Shown one piece after another: positions 59,148 to 64,000 of a stretch of 64,000 nucleotides of DNA (position 1 is its first letter; every line of letters starts with the position of its first letter). The stretch lies in assembly GCF_003265705.1 (NCBI RefSeq), contig NW_020313285.1, forward strand, positions 13,909,338-13,973,337, in the 5' to 3' direction. The notes under the pieces are model-generated. The model did no database searches. It saw only the letters and a list, made by a program, of their open reading frames with translations, and was not told the DNA's origin. The translations under genes and the position numbers were made by a program. This DNA comes from Callorhinus ursinus (taxonomy: Eukaryota > Chordata > Mammalia > Carnivora > Otariidae).

Positions 59148-60945
59148 TTTGTCCAGAGGAGAACAGTTGAATGAGAGAACAAAATGGTAACAGGGTAACA
59201 ATCCCCCAGAAAATATACTCTAAACAAATCAGAAAAGCCCTGAAACCAGGGGGAAAGAAAGGGAAAGAAAGAAAAAAAGAAAAAGGAAAAAAAAAAAGAA
59301 AAAGATAAAAACAAACAAAAACAGAACAAAACAAAAAAAAACAGAATATGATCAGATATGATCAGGCTGGTGCATAGATCAGTGCCACACTCTAGATTTT
59401 GGGTGTATTTTGGTCTGTTAGAAGAAAGTGCCTCCTGAAATTTTGAAGAGAGAAAAACATATATGTACAAAAATAAGGGTTAATGTGATGAAGGGATGGA
59501 ATATGACTGTAAAGATGAAATGTATAAAAGATTTTATAAAAGGAATTGATAAGAAGTTGGTTGAAAAAAGAAAGAAGAGGATTTAAAAAAAAAGAGGAAA
59601 AAAGGGAGAGAATGTGATCAGGTAGGAGACTAGGACAAAGCCATACACTAGAGATTTAGGGTATATTTTGATCTCAAAATTTTAGAGAGAACAACTTATA
59701 TATATATGCCTAAAATAAGGGTAACTACTATGCAGGGATAGAATATGACTCTAAGAATGAAAAATAAAAAATGTTTTTTAAAAAAGGGATTGATAGAATT
59801 TTGGTTGAAAAAGGGAAAAAGAAAAATTAAAAAAAAATACAGTTTAAAAGAAATTAACTTTGAAAGACTAAAGAATCATGGTAAAAAAGCCATGGATTCT
59901 ATGTGCAGTATTCCCCTAGTGCTGGAGTTCTCCCGTTCTCGTTGATCGGTAAACTTGGTCTTGGCTGGCTGTTCTTGCTGATCTTCTGGGGGAGGGGCCT
60001 GTTGCCATGGTTCCCAAAGGTCTTTGCGGGAGGCGGAATTGCCCCACCCTTGTCAGTCCAGGCTAAGCAAGCTGCTCGGGTTTGCTCTCAGGAGCGTCTG
60101 TTCCCTGCAAGCTCTCGGTACAGCTTTGGAGGACGAGAGTGAAAATGGTGGCCTCCCAATCTCCACCCCGAAGGAGCCGAGAACTCGGGGCCCCACTCCT
60201 CGGTGGGGCCCCAGAGAAAAGCAGTCAATCACTCCCGTTCCTGGTCTCCAGCTGCACTCCGTGGTCACGGGCCTGTGACCGAACGTTTCTGTCTCTGGCA
60301 CCCGACCCCGTGTGGAGTCTCCAAACCCAGCAGATCCCTGCGGTGCGCTCCCGCACCGCTCCTCCCGGGGGAGGAAGGGAGTCTCCCCGGCTCTGCCGCT
60401 TGTTGGGTCCCTGCTGGAGGAGCAGTGGCCCGACTGGGCCGCGGATCACGGTGTATGGCCACCCCGAGCTGAGAGCCTGCGCCTTGGCTCCGTCTCTGCA
60501 GCCGGCTTCCCCGCTCTGATCCCTGGGAGCTCTGCCGCACTCAGGCACCCCCGGTCTTTCTGTGACCCCGAGGGTCCTGAGTCCACGCTGTCCCGCGAAG
60601 TTTCCACCCCCCCGTTTAGCCACTGGAGTGACGTCCCTCAGCGGAGCCGTCTTCTGAAAGTTCCGATTTTGTGCTCCGCGGCTCTAGCACTTGCCAGAAG
60701 CGGCCGACGGAGGCCCCCTCCCCCGCCGTCTATCCTCCCGAATTATCACCTCAGATGCACTTCTGCTCAGGTCCTGCCTTCCAGAAAGTGGTCACTTTTC
60801 TGTTCAGAGAGTTGTTGCTATTCTTTTCTTCGATCTCCTGTTGAGTTCGTAGGTGTTCAGAATGATTTGATCCCTATCCAGCTGAATTCCTGGGACCAAA
60901 TGAAATCCAGGTCTCCTACTCCTCTGCCATCTTGCTCCTCTCCCT
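59148..60945 (-). promoter_or_regulatory. L1 5' UTR and internal promoter region
   Basis: The 1.8-kb leader upstream of ORF1. The proximal part (59150-59890) is A/T-rich with two similar blocks; the distal part (59900-60780) is GC- and CpG-rich and so looks like a small CpG island, but it belongs to the L1. L1 5' UTRs carry the sense RNA polymerase II promoter and, in several mammals, an antisense promoter that would here fire in the ADAMTS19 direction. Plus-strand frames such as 60082-60519 and 60312-61031 are taken as chance in GC-rich DNA. Confidence 0.8.
59350..59830 (-). repeat. Imperfect tandem duplication in the L1 5' UTR (period about 266)
   Basis: Block 59350-59580 and block 59617-59830 share, in order, GTGATCAG/GATATGATCAGG, CACTCTAGATTTTGGGTGTATTTTG versus CACTAGAGATTTAGGGTATATTTTG, ATAAGGGTTAATGTGATG versus ATAAGGGTAACTACTATG, 'GGATGGAATATGACTGTAA' versus 'GGATAGAATATGACTCTAA', and GGAATTGATAAGAAGTTGGTTGAAAAA versus GGGATTGATAGAATTTTGGTTGAAAAA. 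Confidence 0.8.
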
Positions 60946-61019
60946 CTTTCTTTTGTTTGATAGTTCCCTTTTATCTGATTGCAAGTGTGTTCCATCATCT
61001 ACTTAATCAGTTCGGTGTT

Positions 61020-61680
61020 GACATAATTTGATCAATTCTAATATTTTCCTATTATGAACAGTGCTAAATTAAATAGGATTCTGTAGATATGCCATTTTGC
61101 CTAAATCTTTGTCAAAGGGCACGTTGTATTGGTAATTTGGGGTGATGGTGCCTGACTGTACCCCACAGTGGTGGTACCACTCTGTACTCTTCAGGCAATC
61201 AGAGTATGAGAGTATGTCTTTCCTCCATGCGTTTACCAGTATGGATGGTGTTAAAGACATTGACGTTTGTGAAATCTAATAGGCAAAAAAAATGTTACTT
61301 CAGTGTAGTTTTATTTATTTATTTATTTAAAGATTTTATTTATTTATTCATGAGAGACAGAGGGGTGGGGGGGAGAGAGAGAAGCAGAGGGAGAAGCAGG
61401 CTCCCAAGGAGCAGGGAGCCCGATGCGGGACTCTATCCCAGAACCCTGGGATCATGACCTGAGCTGAAGGCAGATGCTTAACCATCTAAGCCACCCAGGC
61501 GCCTTCAGTGTAGTTTTAATGGACATTTTTCAGGTATTTTTTGTGAGACTGAGCATCTTTTCATATTTTTATTCTTACCTGCTTTCCTGTAAATGTACTG
61601 TTCATGTCTTGTACTCATTTTCTGTTAGATTTTTAGTCTTTTTCATTTCTATTCCAGAGCTCTTTTTGTATTAGTGTTTT
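61020..61680 (-). mobile_element. Ancient L1 fragment (antisense), split by a SINE
   Basis: Old antisense L1-like tract ('CCTATTATGAACAGTGCTAAATTA', 'GACTGAGCATCTTTTCATA', 'AGAGCTCTTTTTGTATTAG') interrupted by the SINE at 61314-61503. The family is uncertain. Confidence 0.5.
61314..61503 (-). mobile_element. Can-SINE, distinct body type, perfect 15-bp TSD
   Basis: TTCATGAGAGACAGAGGGG body rather than the usual GACAGAGAGAG-AGC-GGAACACAAGC type, head ending CCACCCAGGCGCC. The TSD TTCAGTGTAGTTTTA (61299-61313 and 61504-61518) is perfect. Confidence 0.96.
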
Positions 61681-63554
61681 AAAAAGGTAAATGTTAATAA
61701 CAAAATAATACATGCTGAGTGTAGAAAGTTTAGAAAATATATAAAATAAGTCATCTGTAAACTTACCATCCATAGATAGTCACTTTTTAGTGTTTATGCT
61801 GAAAAGGAAATATAAGTATCAAATAAACACAATTGTTTTCAAATTTATTGGTAAGCTAGTAAAAGCACATTTTCTCAAACATCATTTCTGGTTCATTAGG
61901 TTGGCACAAATTATGCCAATTGATAATATCCATGCTTGGGGAACACTTAATCTTACACATTGTATGAGAGCAAATTGGTTGAGGCTTTTGTATTGTATGT
62001 ACTTAAATTTTAAATGCTTATTCTTGTTTTCAGGAATATTCATATGTGTGCAAAAGATTTATATATAAGCCTATTCATTGCAATGTTGTTTTCAAGGGCA
62101 GAACATTGTAAGTATTCATCATTAGTGGGCTACTTACATATATAGAGTGCTGAATGCCCAGAGAACAAAAAGATAAAAGAAGTAATTCCTTGCTTCATTG
62201 CATTTATGGTCTTCAAGGAACTGCTCCTTTGCTTCAGCTTCTTGTCCTCCATGTGTCCATCACAATTCTCTGATTTAGTAAGTGTTCAGTATCTCTATCA
62301 CCTTAAAGAGTGCATCTGTTTAAGGCATTCCATGGTTTAAGGTTCAGAATGGTGTGTATCATCATGGTTCTGCCAATGGTGACACACGAGAAGTTTCTGT
62401 ATGTAGATTGTGCAGATACTCCAGTCTTATTTAAGGCAATCATACAGTGAATTCTAATAAAAAACTAATCTAATAAGAATCATCATGCTGGTGGTTAAGT
62501 GACATTGTACATTAAAAGTCAATAATTCTTTAATCATATACTAATCTATACCTTAGTATCTTGAGGAATTCAGGCATGGACCAATTTTATGAGAAGAAAT
62601 TTTGTTTAATAATATTTGCTTATTAAATAATTATTAATATTAATGTTTTATATTTATTTGGAACTTATTAGCTGAATCATAGTATGGTATACTTTTAAAA
62701 TTCAGGAAATTCTTTACAGGAGCCCTAAAGTATTTTTTATGCAACACTAAAATAGCACATTCTTATTGCACTCATGCACAATTGAATGTTTCCGCTTAAT
62801 TGCATTTACATTTTTATCCCAGATGGTTTTATGGCTTTCTATGTACAAAGTAATGAATAATCAGAGGAGTTCCAGGTTCCTGATAGATGGGAAGTGTCTT
62901 ACCTTAGGAAAGTAATCTTGACATATTTTGAGGCAGTGGGACAACCACTTGTCCCTCTTGGATTATGATTTGGGGGGTTTCCTGAAAGGAAATTTTAAGA
63001 TTCCCTTGGCTAAGCGAGGACCGTAACTTGCTTCAAAGTGCATTTAGGGTGCAGCCATAGTGAGCACATCATCTTGTCTCCATCTCATCTTTATTCTTAT
63101 GCCAAGCCCTAGACTGAGAGAAGTGAGAAAATGGGAACTAAGCCATTTTAATGCTACCCAGATATTTGTACAGATTTAGCGTGACGGTGTTGAGAAGGCC
63201 CTTGGGGGTTAGAGAGTTTAGTACTTGACTTTTCCAACAAGAGAAACTTGATTTCATTTCATAATTAATGTGCATATATCTACAATAAATTATTAACTGT
63301 TTAGGCTTTAACTCAGTTGATTAGGAAATGGAGCTGATGAGCCCAGGCCAATTTTGGCACTATTTAACACCTTCTGCTTTTCTGTTGCTTTCCATTAAAA
63401 AAATAATAATAATAAGATCTAAACATTTGTTTTTTTTCTTCACAAGCACTATGTGCTTATGTTTTGCCCCAGATTTTTTTTTTTTTGTCCTCTTACTTCT
63501 GCCAGGCTTTGTCTAAAATATATGACCACTTTCTGCAGTGAGCCCACATCACTG
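61681..63554. other. Intron 2, nothing assigned
   Basis: AT-rich. Possibly includes very old repeat sequence around 61690-62100, not assigned. Frames such as 61790-62068 show no domain. Confidence 0.45.
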
Positions 63555-63750
63555 CTTCTCAATGCTTTTTTTCTTAGAGTCTGGTGTGCAGACAGCTTTA
63601 TCAAAATTATGGCAGTAGGGGTGGGGTTGAGGGAGTTGGGAATTCTCCATTTAAATCAGAATCCCAGACTGGGCCTCAGATCCAAGAAATGAATTTAAAA
63701 GGAATCCAAGGTAATTCTTGTGCAAGCTAAAATTTGAGGGTAGCTACTGG
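63555..63750 (+). mobile_element. MER5A-type DNA transposon remnant
   Basis: 'AAATCAGAATCCCAGACTGGGCCTCAG...AAGGTAATTCTTGTGCAAGCTAAAATTTGAGG' corresponds to the right half of the non-autonomous hAT element MER5A. The left half is less clear. Confidence 0.65.
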
Positions 63751-63764
63751 AAATTTAAGAAACA

Positions 63765-64000
63765 AACCAGATCAACATATGGGAAGGGGGGAAAAAACGA
63801 GAGAGAGAGAGGGAAGCAAACCATAAGAGACTTTTAATAGTAGAGAACAAACTGATGGAGGAAGAGGGTTGGGTGACGGGCTAAATGGGTGATGGGTATT
63901 AAGGAGGGCACTTGTTATGATGAGCACTGGGTGTTGTATGTAAGTGATGAATCACTAAATTTTGCTGGTGAAACCAATATTACATTATATGTTCACTAAC
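63765..64000 (+). mobile_element. L1 3' UTR, sense, runs off the window
   Basis: 'AGCAAACCATAAGAGACTTTTAATAG', GAGAACAAACTGATGG, 'GATGGGTATTAAGGAGGGCACTTG' and ACATTATATGTTCACTAAC are the sense 3' UTR of a carnivore L1. The A-tail would lie just beyond 64000. Confidence 0.85.

Larger units (their letters stand above)
53683..60945 (-). mobile_element. Near full-length L1 (about 7.3 kb) antisense in ADAMTS19 intron 2
   Basis: All parts are present on the minus strand: 5' end at about 60945 (reading AGCAAGATGGCAGAGGAGTAG), GC-rich 5' UTR (to about 59150), ORF1 (59147-58032, split by a SINE), ORF2 (57950-54161), and 3' UTR with a T-rich terminus at 53683. Poorly matched pyrimidine-rich CTTTCTTTT at both ends may be the TSD. 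Both ORFs are broken, so the copy cannot move by itself. Confidence 0.93.
47150..64000 (+). other. ADAMTS19: ADAMTS19 intron 2, 5' part (runs past window end)
   Basis: The intron starts with the GTAAGC donor at 47150. I looked for the next ADAMTS19 exon (Met-Gly-Phe-Ile-Gln-type start followed by the furin-cleaved propeptide end) in the remaining 16.8 kb and did not find it, so the intron is longer than this. It holds old MIR/L1 remnants, a GT microsatellite and a 7.3-kb antisense L1. Confidence 0.85.

Noticed and set aside
60082..61031. Plus-strand frames of 145 and 239 codons that look like a gene in a CpG island
   Set aside because: They lie in the GC-rich 5' UTR of an antisense L1, have no domain and stop outside any exon structure.

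Overview
This window is mammalian nuclear DNA from a carnivoran, most likely an arctoid (bear or seal lineage). The evidence is at least 19 tRNA-derived Can-SINE copies (head GGCGCCTGGGTGGCTCAG, CT-rich body, AAATAAATAAAATCTT tail), most with the 'acagcgagagcaggaacacaagcaggggg' type body. It also holds many carnivore-type LINE-1 (L1) copies, ancient MIR, L2, MER5 and L1M remnants, and a single-copy gene with GT-AG introns. Dog-type SINEC_Cf and mustelid-type bodies are largely absent. The exact species cannot be read from the sequence.

Only one protein-coding gene is supported: the 5' end of ADAMTS19 on the + strand. Exon 1 (45797-45869, signal peptide) and exon 2 (46491-47149, propeptide) lie in a strong CpG island of about 45080-47200. 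They are joined by a 621-base intron and followed by intron 2, which runs from 47150 to the window end. The metalloprotease and thrombospondin domains lie beyond the window.

Region by region: 1-45000 is intergenic DNA built of layered repeats. It contains Can-SINEs on both strands, a 5'-truncated L1 with a perfect 17-bp target-site duplication (9270-10103), and two L1s with 5' inversions (about 18409-19205 and 33735-34985). It also contains a decayed ERV-L pol remnant (20780-22340), a long antisense L1 ORF2 relic (37740-40310), three copies of one old LTR-like repeat, several GT microsatellites and a 10-N assembly gap inside a CT microsatellite (5055-5064). 45000-47200 is the promoter and first exons of ADAMTS19. 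47200-64000 is intron 2, dominated by a near full-length antisense L1 (53683 to about 60945). That L1 has broken ORFs, a Can-SINE inside ORF1, and a GC-rich 5' UTR that resembles a second CpG island.

I found no bacterial, phage, CRISPR or otherwise new defence-like system, and no convincing new gene. Points worth a second look are the CCCCGG hexamer tract in the ADAMTS19 propeptide, a canonical G-quadruplex motif upstream of the CpG island, the L1 5' UTR with an internal tandem duplication, the two twin-primed L1s, and a perfect 13-bp hairpin created inside an L1 relic. Repeat family names are from recognition alone, since no search could be run; boundaries without a stated target-site duplication are approximate.
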